64,000 nucleotides of DNA from Clostridium sp. HBUAS56010 (GTDB lineage: Bacteria; Bacillota; Clostridia; Lachnospirales; Lachnospiraceae), in contig NZ_SULJ01000001.1 of NCBI RefSeq assembly GCF_007115105.1, forward strand, positions 682,001-746,000. Reading direction: 5' to 3'. Positions 1 through 8,646 of this stretch are shown here, piece after piece (positions within the stretch are counted from its first letter, which is position 1; every line of letters starts with the position of its first letter). The notes beneath the pieces are model-generated. The model was given only the letters and a program-made list of their open reading frames with translations, made no database searches and had not been told where the DNA came from. A program made the position numbers and the translations under genes.

Positions 1-1976
1 AGAGCTCGTATCTTTTCTTTGCTTCTGCTTTGTAAAAATACAACAAATTCATCTCCGGAATACCGGCATATAATTCCTCCATGTTCCATAAACTTTTTAA
101 GACAATTGGAAAAAAGCACAATATACCTGTCCCCTTCATCATGGCCATAGGTGTCATTGATGTATTTTAGATTATCCAGATCCCACATGATAACCGCGGC
201 AACACGGCCTTTTTGAGCCTTCATTGCTTCATGGGCTTTTTCCCTAAAGGCTCTTCGGTTATAAAGCTCTGTCAGAACATCATAATTACGTTCCCTCTCC
301 AGTTTTTCCTTTTCCTTTACATTAGCGGTAACATCTGTACAGACTCCAAAGACGGTGCCTTTTTTTGATTCTTCCTGGATAATCTCAATCCATTTCCTAC
401 CTTCCGGCCGTTCCAGACACTTTAATACCCGGTCTGTTCCAGGATCAAGGACACCAAAAGTCTTCTTCATAAGAACGTCAAATATTTCTGATTCCAGATA
501 GCAGTAAGGCTCTTTTATGGTCTCCCAGCCAAGCATTTCAAAGAGAGATCTGCTGCAAAAAACCCGTTCCTCCCCTTCTTCATATTCAAACACTCCAACC
601 AGTACATTGGCATGTTCCAGAATTCCGTACATTTTAGAGGACGCTCTCTCCACATTTCTGTTTAAAAGTTCAATGGTTTCCGTCAATTCATCAATTTCCC
701 TTACATGGACCCGTTCCAGGGAAAGCCCGCTGCTTCCAGACTTTCTTCTAAGTTCTTCCACCAGCCTCCGAATAGGTTCCGTCACCACTCTTCCGATCAT
801 GTAAGCGCCCAGAAGACTGAATAAAAGAGGAACCAGCATAGAACTGAAAAGCATCCGCCTGACCGCATTATAAAACGCCAGGAGATCACCCTCTCTTGCA
901 ATTCCAGCAATAACCCATTCCTCATCCCGAAACGGACCATTGCTGGAATACACGTCCAATTCTTTTATGCTGGCATACCATTTTGTTCCGTCCGGTGACT
1001 TTAAAGCAGAGATATTCTTTCCTGGTTGATTTTCATATTCCAATTTTGCTGATGCAGCAAAATACTGGTTATAAAGATATCCGGAACTAACCACTGGAAC
1101 AATGGAACGGGTTTCCTTCTCTCTCATACCCAGAATCCAGCATTCATCGAAACTTCCGTTAATCTGGACCTCTAAAAGAGTCTGTTCTAACTGGTTAACC
1201 GTCATTTCAAAACCGCAGACCCCTGCCACTGTCCCATCCTGCAATATAACAGGAATGGAATAAGTAATTACTGGTGTGTCTTTGGGGCTTAAACGAAACG
1301 GCTGACTTAAATATCTGTATTCCATCGCCTTATCCTGGCTGATTCTATCCTTCACCGCTGCCTCATAGGGAATCTGATAGAAATTGGCGCCCCCATTTTC
1401 TCCATGATCCAAAAAACCCAGTTCCCAGAAAGAATCCAGCGGAAGATTGTATTTTTCAGCAAGAGAAGGAAGTCCCCGCTCCATGAGAATGGATGAATTA
1501 TCATTAAGATATCCGCCCGGATTGGAATTACGGATATAAAATCCGGCTCTCATTTGCTGGGGACTGTTGGCGGCGGCTGGTCCGTTGAGAACTAGAAACG
1601 CGCCCGTTGCATAGCTTAAATGGAGCATTTCGATGGACTTTCCCATAATCCTGTCAACAATTTCACCATTAAGGGCATAATCTGATTTCATGGCAGCGGC
1701 TTTCACTCCCTTTTGATCCAGAATCTGCTGAATCTCCTGGGACATAAATTCAGAATTCTTGAGCATGAAGGTCCAATGATGTATGGTCTCCTTCTCTAGC
1801 CCTAATTTGGTGTTTCCTGTGTTTTCAGCCAGAATGTTTATTTCGTTGTTCTTAAGCTTGGCAGAAACTCCTCCAAACAAAACAGTGCCGGCTATGACTG
1901 CCGCCTGCAATACCAATAAAATGAACAACGGACCAAGAAGCTGGACCCGAATTGATTCACTTCTTTTTTTCTTCAT
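1..1976 (-). CDS. Membrane sensor diguanylate cyclase (Cache-PAS-GGDEF), C-terminus beyond the window
   Basis: Likely makes cyclic di-GMP in response to an extracellular signal. The reading frame is open to the left edge, so only about 658 residues are seen. Order: N-terminal membrane helix (about residues 10-32), a long extracytoplasmic Cache-like region (about 40-300), a second membrane helix (about 310-330) followed by a HAMP-like linker, a PAS-like segment, and a GGDEF domain. The signature reads SGDEF (near positions 43-60), a common variant whose Gly-Asp-Glu-Glu/Phe core is intact. I see no RxxD inhibitory site just before it. Start ATG at 1976 follows CGGAG at good spacing. It begins 3 nt after the solute-binding protein gene, so the two are almost surely co-transcribed. 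An additional output domain (e.g. EAL) beyond the edge cannot be excluded. Confidence 0.85.
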   Translation of the reverse strand, partial: MKKKRSESIRVQLLGPLFILLVLQAAVIAGTVLFGGVSAKLKNNEINILAENTGNTKLGLEKETIHHWTFMLKNSEFMSQEIQQILDQKGVKAAAMKSDYALNGEIVDRIMGKSIEMLHLSYATGAFLVLNGPAAANSPQQMRAGFYIRNSNPGGYLNDNSSILMERGLPSLAEKYNLPLDSFWELGFLDHGENGGANFYQIPYEAAVKDRISQDKAMEYRYLSQPFRLSPKDTPVITYSIPVILQDGTVAGVCGFEMTVNQLEQTLLEVQINGSFDECWILGMREKETRSIVPVVSSGYLYNQYFAASAKLEYENQPGKNISALKSPDGTKWYASIKELDVYSSNGPFRDEEWVIAGIAREGDLLAFYNAVRRMLFSSMLVPLLFSLLGAYMIGRVVTEPIRRLVEELRRKSGSSGLSLERVHVREIDELTETIELLNRNVERASSKMYGILEHANVLVGVFEYEEGEERVFCSRSLFEMLGWETIKEPYCYLESEIFDVLMKKTFGVLDPGTDRVLKCLERPEGRKWIEIIQEESKKGTVFGVCTDVTANVKEKEKLERERNYDVLTELYNRRAFREKAHEAMKAQKGRVAAVIMWDLDNLKYINDTYGHDEGDRYIVLFSNCLKKFMEHGGIICRYSGDEFVVFLQSRSKEKIRA

Positions 1977-1979
1977 AAC

Positions 1980-3425
1980 TTATTCTCCGGTAATGGTCTC
2001 CAACTTCTGCCTGATATCCTCATACCAGTCGTTAAAATTCTCATCGGTGAGAAAGAGGGCAGCCGCTTGTTCTCTTGTTTTCCCCTGGCTCATCAGTTCC
2101 CGAACCTTTTCAGAATCTTCCTTTGCTTTCACATTCATGGAATTCTGCAGCAAAGCCCTTGCATGATCTCCTTCTTTAAAAGGCTTTGGTGTATAGAGTC
2201 TGTATCTGTTTGCCGTATCCAGTCCAATTAAAAAATTCTGGGAAACAGGGCTGTTAATGCTGTCTTCTTCCAGAAACTTCTTTACAATCTCATCACTTCC
2301 AGATACTTTTTTAACAGGCAGATACCCAGATCCCATGGAAAACTTCATGTTCTGTTCCACGCCTGTAAACCATTTTAAAAACACAACTGCAGCATATTCC
2401 CTTTTCTTATTCGATTTCAACACCATCATTCCTGCTCCTTGCTGCACTGCATAGGGAGAAGTCTGGTAGAAATTAGGAAGGGGATATAGTTTGCATTTAA
2501 TTGCATATGTAGTTCCATCTTCTAAAGTAACGGTGGAAGGAAAATAGGCAATCCCACTGCTGGAACCTACATAAGCCACCAGTTTTCCGGTTTTTACATC
2601 ATCACTTCTGAATCTGCCATAGGAACCAAAGTATCCGCTGACATAAGGAATATAATAATTATCCCACAACTTCCGCATGGTTTCCCGGTCAAAATCCAGG
2701 ACGGTCTGTCCTGAATTCGTCTGAAAGATCTCATGTCCAAGCTGTGTACTTCCCACGATCATATAGTTGGCAAAGGCATCTCTTCCAAAGAATGCCTTTC
2801 CATCATCCGGCTCTTCCGTTAGACTGTCCGTCCATTCATAATAAGATTTTGCCACACGGGCAATGCCTTCCCAGGAAGAAAACGCTTCCTCGCTCTCTCC
2901 GGTCGCCTTTGAAAAACGATCCCAGTCTGTCTGGTTTACAGCAAGAATCTCTGTTGATTTTGCCACAGGGAATACTTTAATCGACTGGTCACCGTTGAGT
3001 TTTCCCTCTTCTATATAAGCATCCACATATTCTTCCAATTCTTCTTTCGTAAAATATGGTCGTAAATCCACTGCAAGCCCAAGGCTGTCAATCTCATACA
3101 CCTTGTCTGCATATGCGGAAAACACATCGGGAAGGGATTCTGCTCCAACCTTTTTCTCAATGCTGTCGTTGATCAGACTGCTTAATTCATCGACACTTCC
3201 TTTGTTGTATGCTTTTACAATGATTCCCTGTTTCTTTCCTTCGGTCTCATTAAATGACCGTACCTGACGGTCAAATTCTTCTTTTTGTATTCCATTGTAG
3301 TAATGCCAGACCGTAATGCTGACTGGCTGTTCTTCTGATAATCCATAAGGATTCTTCTTCTGACAACCAGCCAGCAGCAGAAAAGAAGCTGTCAGCACAA
3401 ATGGCAGTAGCCACATCTTTTTCAT
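1980..3425 (-). CDS. Extracellular solute-binding lipoprotein (ABC family 1 type)
   Basis: A 481-residue lipoprotein with a signal peptide ending in a clear lipobox (LLLAGC, Cys about residue 20), followed by a family-1 (carbohydrate/oligosaccharide) periplasmic-binding fold of usual length for the family. No permease or ATPase gene is adjacent. Instead it lies between a DJ-1-like gene (14 nt upstream) and a diguanylate cyclase (3 nt downstream). Family knowledge says these proteins bind sugars or peptides for ABC importers; the genomic setting suggests a sensing role feeding the cyclase, which is inference. The ligand is not predictable from what I can see. Confidence 0.85.
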   Translation of the reverse strand: MKKMWLLPFVLTASFLLLAGCQKKNPYGLSEEQPVSITVWHYYNGIQKEEFDRQVRSFNETEGKKQGIIVKAYNKGSVDELSSLINDSIEKKVGAESLPDVFSAYADKVYEIDSLGLAVDLRPYFTKEELEEYVDAYIEEGKLNGDQSIKVFPVAKSTEILAVNQTDWDRFSKATGESEEAFSSWEGIARVAKSYYEWTDSLTEEPDDGKAFFGRDAFANYMIVGSTQLGHEIFQTNSGQTVLDFDRETMRKLWDNYYIPYVSGYFGSYGRFRSDDVKTGKLVAYVGSSSGIAYFPSTVTLEDGTTYAIKCKLYPLPNFYQTSPYAVQQGAGMMVLKSNKKREYAAVVFLKWFTGVEQNMKFSMGSGYLPVKKVSGSDEIVKKFLEEDSINSPVSQNFLIGLDTANRYRLYTPKPFKEGDHARALLQNSMNVKAKEDSEKVRELMSQGKTREQAAALFLTDENFNDWYEDIRQKLETITGE

Positions 3426-3439
3426 TCATTCACCGCCCA

Positions 3440-4000
3440 TCACATGGGAACCTGATCGTATTGAATTGCCTCCCTGATCTCCATGGCATTTGTTTCGTCT
3501 GATAAATATTTTAAAAGTTCGATTCCAAGATCAAGGGCATATCCAAGCCCTCTTGCCGTTGTGATCAGTCCATCCGTTACAACGCCTTTCCTGGTATATA
3601 ACGCACCTTTTAGTTCTGATTCAAATCCCGGAAAACAGGTTGCTTCTTTTCCTTCCAGAAAACCAAGCTTTCCTAAAATACTGGGAGCGGCACATATGGC
3701 TGCAATTCTCTTCTTCTGGGCATACGCCGTCTTCAGTGCTTCTATAAGCCCTGAATGGGCTTCTAAATTCCTTGTTCCTGGCATTCCTCCCGGAAGGAAG
3801 TATAGATCCCCATCTCTTACATCTGCTTCTGAAAACTCCAAATCTGCCTGTATTGTAATTTTATGAGCCGTAACCACCTCTCTTTTTCCTGTTACAGAAA
3901 CCAGGGTTACATCCTGACCGCCTCTTTTTAAAACGTCTACAACTGCCAATAATTCTACTTCCTCTGATCCATCAGCTACAAACGCATATACTTTTCCCAT
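3440..4000 (-). CDS. DJ-1/PfpI family protein
   Basis: A 186-residue DJ-1/ThiJ-type protein. The N-terminus (VYAFVADGSEEVEL) is the typical DJ-1 opening with the conserved acidic residue, and the nucleophile-elbow cysteine sits in an AAICAAP motif near residue 105. Such proteins act as deglycase/chaperone-like or oxidative-stress proteins; the precise activity is uncertain. I choose ATG at 4000 because AAAGGAG lies at ideal distance upstream; an ATG at 4036 in the same frame lacks a comparable site. First gene of an apparent three-gene operon with the binding protein and the diguanylate cyclase. Confidence 0.85.
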   Translation of the reverse strand: MGKVYAFVADGSEEVELLAVVDVLKRGGQDVTLVSVTGKREVVTAHKITIQADLEFSEADVRDGDLYFLPGGMPGTRNLEAHSGLIEALKTAYAQKKRIAAICAAPSILGKLGFLEGKEATCFPGFESELKGALYTRKGVVTDGLITTARGLGYALDLGIELLKYLSDETNAMEIREAIQYDQVPM

Positions 4001-4182
4001 CTTAATATCTCCTTTCAGATTCTTAAAGAAACTCACCCCTGGTGTCTTTTGTGATCCATACGTCTATCTGTATCTGGCACAGACGATCTCTCACATATCT
4101 CTACTCTTTTCAATCAACTTTATTTTTCATATTACCACGTTTTCACAGGTTTCGCCACAATCTTCTATTATTTATCCAACTG

Positions 4183-4191
4183 TGGTATACT
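4183..4191 (+). promoter_or_regulatory. Extended -10 promoter of the CYTH gene
   Basis: TGGTATACT forms an extended -10 element (TG-N-TATACT) about 38 bp before the CYTH start. No good -35 hexamer is visible, as is usual for this promoter type. Confidence 0.5.
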
Positions 4192-4229
4192 ATCAGCATC
4201 TCACGAATCACCAGAATAAGGAGGCTTAT

Positions 4230-4679
4230 ATGGAAATTGAGCGTAAATTCTTAATAGACAGACTTCCGGAAGATGCAAAAGAATACCCTTATCATATCAT
4301 TGAGCAAGGATATCTTTCTACTGAGCCGGTAGTCCGGGTACGGAAAGAGGACGATTCTTACTACCTTACCTATAAATCAAAAGGACTGTTGGAACGGGAA
4401 GAATACAATCTCCCTTTAACAAAAAAATCCTATGAGCATCTGCTAAAAAAGACAGACGGTCATGTGCTCACAAAAAAGAGATATTTAATTCCAATTTCAA
4501 ATCAGAATCTTACCATTGAGCTGGATATCTTTGAGGGACGGTTTGAAGGTCTAATATTAGCCGAAGTGGAATTCAAAACCAGAGAAGACGCACAATCGTT
4601 TCTCCCGCCCGACTGGTTTGGTAAAGACGTTACCTTTTCGGGAGAATATCAAAACAGCAGACTCAGCAGTCAGCCGTAA
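4230..4679 (+). CDS. CYTH-domain (triphosphate tunnel) phosphohydrolase
   Basis: A 149-residue single-domain CYTH protein. The defining ExExK motif is at residues 2-6 (EIERK), followed by alternating charged residues on beta strands (RVRKE, YLTYKSKG, ELDIFEG, LAEVEF) that line the metal-triphosphate tunnel. Related bacterial proteins hydrolyse inorganic triphosphate or thiamine triphosphate; the substrate here is unknown. I choose ATG 4230, preceded by AAGGAGG, over an upstream in-frame ATG at 4182 that overlaps the promoter. One of only two plus-strand genes in the window; convergent with mglC. Confidence 0.88.
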   Translation: MEIERKFLIDRLPEDAKEYPYHIIEQGYLSTEPVVRVRKEDDSYYLTYKSKGLLEREEYNLPLTKKSYEHLLKKTDGHVLTKKRYLIPISNQNLTIELDIFEGRFEGLILAEVEFKTREDAQSFLPPDWFGKDVTFSGEYQNSRLSSQP

Positions 4680-4688
4680 GAAAAGGAA

Positions 4689-4735
4689 AGAAAGCGAAAG
4701 AAGAACTATAAGCCCATCTCTTCGCTTTCTCTTTT
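4689..4735. terminator. Bidirectional terminator between CYTH gene and mglC
   Basis: Inverted repeat AGAAAGCGAA(A)GA / TCTTCGCTTTCT (arms 4689-4701 and 4719-4730) followed on plus by CTTTTTCTC. The opposite side also carries a pyrimidine tract, so it could serve both convergent genes. Confidence 0.75.
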
Positions 4736-4757
4736 TCTCTTTTCTGTATCTTGATTT

Positions 4758-5756
4758 TTATTTTTTAGCTATGTACTTTCTAATATCAAGGGCAATTGCT
4801 ACCACAATAACAATTCCCTGGGCAATGTACTGATAGTTGGTATCCACACCCAGGTACTGGAGACAGGTCTTTAATATCTCAAACACCAGAACACCGATTA
4901 AAACCCCGGATACCTTACCGATTCCGCCGTTAACGGATACTCCGCCAATGGTGCAGGCTGCGATGGCTTCCAGTTCCCAGCCCATACCCATGTTAACTGA
5001 TGATCCGCCTGATTTGGCTCCTACCAGGAATCCGCCAAGGGCATATAAAACTGCTGCTGTAATATAGATGATTATTTTTGTTTTATTGGTATTGACTCCG
5101 GATACTTCGGCAGCCTGTTCGTTGCCTCCGATTGCATACATATATTTTCCATGAGGCGTTTTATTGTATACAAACCAGATAATCAGACCTACCGCCAGAG
5201 CAATCAGGAATAAATAGGGTATCACACCAAACAGCCTTCCTTTTGCCACAACTGTATAAGCTGGACGGTAGCCGCCGATTGGAGTTGCATTGGTATACAC
5301 AAGACAGGCTCCGTATACAATCAACTGCATTCCAAGAGTTCCGATAAAAGCAGGAACCTGGAGATAAGAGATGACAAGCCCGTTAATGAGACCAAAGATT
5401 GCACAAACACCTACACAGATCAGCAGAACAACGAACACCCACCACACACCAAAGTCAGGCAGATTCGGAAAAAACTTGCCGCTGTAACCAGGTTTCTGCA
5501 AGAGAGTTCCGGCAAGACAGGCAGAAAGCCCTACAATACGTCCTGCGGAAAGATCCGTTCCTCTTGTTATAAGGCAGCCGGAAATGCCGCAGGCAATGAT
5601 AAACCGGGGGGCTACATTTAACGCAATATTCTTTAAATTATCAACAGAACCGAAAGACGGCTGCCTTATAGCCGTAAAAATAGCAAGCAGAACAAGGACA
5701 ACGATGATTCCATTATTGATAAGAAAATCCTTCAGATTAACCTTCTTAGCTGTCAT
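4758..5756 (-). CDS. mglC: Galactose/methyl-galactoside-type ABC transporter permease
   Basis: A 332-residue inner-membrane permease of the BPD_transp_2 (ribose/galactose) family with about ten hydrophobic segments and the family signature region containing GxxGVSVNGGIGK near residue 270. It forms the channel through which the sugar delivered by the binding protein is imported. Overlaps the ATPase gene by 4 nt (ATGA), so the two are translationally coupled. Substrate assignment to galactose/glucose follows from the order and similarity of mglB-mglA-mglC; other aldoses are possible. Confidence 0.88.
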   Translation of the reverse strand: MTAKKVNLKDFLINNGIIVVLVLLAIFTAIRQPSFGSVDNLKNIALNVAPRFIIACGISGCLITRGTDLSAGRIVGLSACLAGTLLQKPGYSGKFFPNLPDFGVWWVFVVLLICVGVCAIFGLINGLVISYLQVPAFIGTLGMQLIVYGACLVYTNATPIGGYRPAYTVVAKGRLFGVIPYLFLIALAVGLIIWFVYNKTPHGKYMYAIGGNEQAAEVSGVNTNKTKIIIYITAAVLYALGGFLVGAKSGGSSVNMGMGWELEAIAACTIGGVSVNGGIGKVSGVLIGVLVFEILKTCLQYLGVDTNYQYIAQGIVIVVAIALDIRKYIAKK

Positions 5757-7309
5757 GACTGAACCTCCTGTGTGGAACTTTCTCCTGTTTTATCGTTTAA
5801 ATCAAATTTGGTGGCATAAGCCATAATCGTCTCCTGAGCCGCCTCTTCTCCCTCCACTTCTCCAGTAATGCGTCCGCTGCACATAACAATAATGCGGTTT
5901 GACATTCCGATTAACTCCGGCATCTCGGAGGATATCATGATAATGGATTTCCCCTGTTTCACAAGATCCACCATAATCTGATAAATCTCAAATTTGGCTC
6001 CTACGTCAATTCCTCTTGTCGGTTCGTCCATTATGAGAATATCCGGATTATTGGCAAGCCATCTGGCTATAATCACCTTTTGCTGGTTTCCTCCGGACAA
6101 GGACTGGATCTGGGTTTTGTCACTGGGCGTTTTTATGCTTAGTTTTCCAATGCTTTTCTTTACAACTTCTGCAACCTTTTTGCTGTTTATGGTTCCTGCC
6201 TTTGTATAATTGCGGTAAGAGGAGATTGCAGTATTATCCGAAATACTCAGACAGCCAAAGATTCCGTTGCCTCTTCTGTCCTCCGTGATCATGCCAATGG
6301 AATCATTAATCGCATCCTGGGGCCGTCTGATGGTAACTTTTTTCCCTAAGACCTCAATCTCACCGGAAGCAATGTGGCGCATTCCAAAGATTGCCTCCAT
6401 CAGCTCTGTTCTCTGGGCACCAACCAGACCTCCAAATCCTAATATCTCTCCTCTTCTGAGTTCAAAGGAACAGTCGTTAAAAGAGCGGCTGTGAATACTG
6501 GTTAAATGACTTACCTTTAACAGGACCTCATCCGTTCTGTAATTTCCCTTTTCCGGATACACGTTACCAAGTTCACGACCTACCATCTGCTTAACAATCT
6601 CTTCATCGGTAATATCTTTCACTTCCCACGATCCAACATAAGTGCCATCCCGCATAATGGTAATATCGTCTGCGATCTGTCTGATCTCAGCCATCTTATG
6701 ACTGATATATATCATAGAAACACCTCTGGACTTTAATTCCCTGATAATCCGGAACAGTGCCTCCACTTCATTATCAGTCAGAGAGGAAGTTGGCTCATCA
6801 AGAATCACAAGTCTGGCATTCTGACTAACCGCCTTTGCGATCTCCACTGACTGCATTTGTCCGATTGACAGCGTTCCAAGTTTTGCTTTCGGATTAAAAT
6901 TCATCTTTACATCCTTAAGCCACTTCTGCGCTTCTTCATTCATGGTTTTATGATCCACTACTGAGAGAGGCCCTATCTTTATGAGGGGATATCTTCCCAG
7001 ATACATATTCTCTGCAATGGAGCGTGCCGGAACCGGTTGCAGCTCCTGATGAACCATTGCCAGCCCTTTATGAAGGGCATCGTCAGGATTGGTAATATTG
7101 ACTTTGTTCCCGTCAATAAAAACTTCTCCTTCATCCATTTTGTAAATGCCGAAAAGACATTTCATAAGGGTTGACTTTCCTGCTCCGTTCTCCCCCATCA
7201 ATGCGTGAACAGTACCGGGACGCACTTTTAAGTTAATCTTGTCAAGCGCCTTAACGCCGGGAAAGGATTTACTGACCCCTGCCACTTCCAGTCTGTATTG
7301 CTCTGCCAT
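5753..7309 (-). CDS. mglA: Galactose-type sugar ABC transporter ATP-binding protein (two ABC domains)
   Basis: A 518-residue tandem ATPase. The first nucleotide-binding domain has Walker A GENGAGKS (about residue 40), signature LSIGQ and Walker B LVILDEPTS. The second has the degenerate P-loop usual for this family (GGLVGAQRTEL), signature LSGGNQQK and LIMDEPTRGIDVGAK. This layout is that of MglA/RbsA/XylG. Start ATG follows AAAGGAG. A hairpin with a T-run separates it from mglB, which would lower its expression relative to the binding protein. Confidence 0.92.
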   Translation of the reverse strand: MAEQYRLEVAGVSKSFPGVKALDKINLKVRPGTVHALMGENGAGKSTLMKCLFGIYKMDEGEVFIDGNKVNITNPDDALHKGLAMVHQELQPVPARSIAENMYLGRYPLIKIGPLSVVDHKTMNEEAQKWLKDVKMNFNPKAKLGTLSIGQMQSVEIAKAVSQNARLVILDEPTSSLTDNEVEALFRIIRELKSRGVSMIYISHKMAEIRQIADDITIMRDGTYVGSWEVKDITDEEIVKQMVGRELGNVYPEKGNYRTDEVLLKVSHLTSIHSRSFNDCSFELRRGEILGFGGLVGAQRTELMEAIFGMRHIASGEIEVLGKKVTIRRPQDAINDSIGMITEDRRGNGIFGCLSISDNTAISSYRNYTKAGTINSKKVAEVVKKSIGKLSIKTPSDKTQIQSLSGGNQQKVIIARWLANNPDILIMDEPTRGIDVGAKFEIYQIMVDLVKQGKSIIMISSEMPELIGMSNRIIVMCSGRITGEVEGEEAAQETIMAYATKFDLNDKTGESSTQEVQS

Positions 7310-7332
7310 CCCGTTTCTCCTTTCAAACTTTT

Positions 7333-7363
7333 AAAAACCGGGTGTGCCGGCAAGACACACCCG
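7333..7363 (-). terminator. Leaky terminator/processing hairpin between mglB and mglA
   Basis: On the minus strand CGGGTGTG (7363-7356) pairs with CACACCCG (7346-7339), followed by GTTTTT. Such hairpins after the binding-protein gene typically stabilise its mRNA and attenuate transcription into the ATPase gene. Confidence 0.7.
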
Positions 7364-7381
7364 CTTTAGGGCTGCTGGAAC

Positions 7382-8497
7382 TTATTTTAACTTATCAAGA
7401 GTATCCTGTGCATTTTCCTTGGTTATCTTCACATAGTCAACCATATTTACATTGTCAACTGCTTCACCGTTTAAATACTTCACAGCCATGTCACTGGCAG
7501 TCTTAGCCTGGGAAAAATGGTCATTAAATACAGTTCCGGTCTGTTTATCATCCAGGACATTCTGTACTGCTTCGGTTAAGGCATCTACCCCTACCAGATA
7601 GATATCTTTGTTTACGGTACGGCCTGCAGCTTCAATTGCCTGCAATGCACCAAGAGCCATAGCATCGTTGTTACAGAAAACGACCTCAATCTGATCCCCA
7701 TACTGGGTCAGAGCATCCTGGGTAATCTGCTGTGCTTTTGCCTGATCCCAGTCCCCGCGCTGTTTTAAAAGTTCTTTCACTTTTGCACCGGAATCTGTAA
7801 GTGCCTTTACGGAGAATTCGGTTCTGTACTGGGCATCTACATTTTCCGGGTCTCCCTGAATCATAATGTAGCTGATTACCCCGTCACCGTTGATGTCACC
7901 TTTGTTGGAAGTCTCAAGGATTTCTTCTCCCTGGAAGGTACCAGACTGTCTGGCATCGCAACCTACATAAGTTGCATTGATCTTCTCATCTTTCCATCTC
8001 TGTTCTTCTTCGGCATCCGGTTCCCGGTTAATGTATACCACTGGAATTCCTGCTTCCTTGCACATATCCGTAATTTCAGGTGCAGAAGAAGCCTGAACCA
8101 GATTTAATATCAGCACATCATACTTCTGGGTAATGAAATTCTGAATCTGGTTGCTCTGTTCTGCCTGATCTCCCTTTCCATCCTGGATAACTACATTTTC
8201 CTTCTTAAATCCCAGTTCTTCTGTCAGATAACGCTGAAGTTCCGTCCGGTAAAGCGTCATAAAATTATCATCAAACTTGTAGATGGAAATTCCGATCTTT
8301 TTGTCGGCAAGGTCGCCTCCTACTGCGTCTTTTACCGCCTTGGCCGTTGTTTCAGCTCCGCTTTCCCCATCTTTTTTTGCTTCTGCTGCTGTCTCAGACT
8401 GCGTAGTGCTTTCCTTATTTGCCGAACCGCAGCCTGCCATGGAAAATACCATCGCAGATGCAAGACCTACTGCTAAAACTTTTTTGAGTAATCTCAT
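7382..8497 (-). CDS. mglB: Galactose/glucose-type sugar-binding lipoprotein
   Basis: A 371-residue binding protein. The signal peptide ends in a lipobox (FSMAGC) and a Ser/Thr/Glu-rich linker precedes the mature domain. The mature part opens with IGISIYKFDDNFMTLYRTEL, which is characteristic of MglB-type galactose/glucose receptors, and has a DGDVINGDGVI-like calcium-loop region near residue 200 (DINGDGVIS). ATG at 8497 has GGGAGGA upstream; an in-frame ATG at 8539 would lie close to the predicted transcription start and is rejected. Its promoter (8560-8588) separates it from the sensor genes upstream. Confidence 0.9.
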   Translation of the reverse strand: MRLLKKVLAVGLASAMVFSMAGCGSANKESTTQSETAAEAKKDGESGAETTAKAVKDAVGGDLADKKIGISIYKFDDNFMTLYRTELQRYLTEELGFKKENVVIQDGKGDQAEQSNQIQNFITQKYDVLILNLVQASSAPEITDMCKEAGIPVVYINREPDAEEEQRWKDEKINATYVGCDARQSGTFQGEEILETSNKGDINGDGVISYIMIQGDPENVDAQYRTEFSVKALTDSGAKVKELLKQRGDWDQAKAQQITQDALTQYGDQIEVVFCNNDAMALGALQAIEAAGRTVNKDIYLVGVDALTEAVQNVLDDKQTGTVFNDHFSQAKTASDMAVKYLNGEAVDNVNMVDYVKITKENAQDTLDKLK

Positions 8498-8559
8498 GAA
8501 ACATCCTCCCTTAACATGATATAGTTTTGTTATAGGCATATTGCCTTATTGATATGGGT

Positions 8560-8610
8560 ATTATATGGTTTTTTTGGTTACTTTTCCATATAATATTTTT
8601 CGTTCCTATA
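8560..8610 (-). promoter_or_regulatory. mglB promoter with direct repeats likely bound by the YesN-type regulator
   Basis: TGGAAA (8588-8583), 17-bp spacer, TATAAT (8565-8560). The weak -35 is overlapped by one copy of a TATRTGGAA-like repeat, with a second copy (TATAGGAA) about 19 bp further upstream (near 8603-8610). Two direct repeats about two helical turns apart overlapping a poor -35 is the usual arrangement for AraC-type activators. Assignment to the regulator at 12416-14032 is inference. Confidence 0.55.
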
Positions 8611-8646
8611 TCAAATTTTTTAGATTACCCAAAATTTTCTTAGAAT

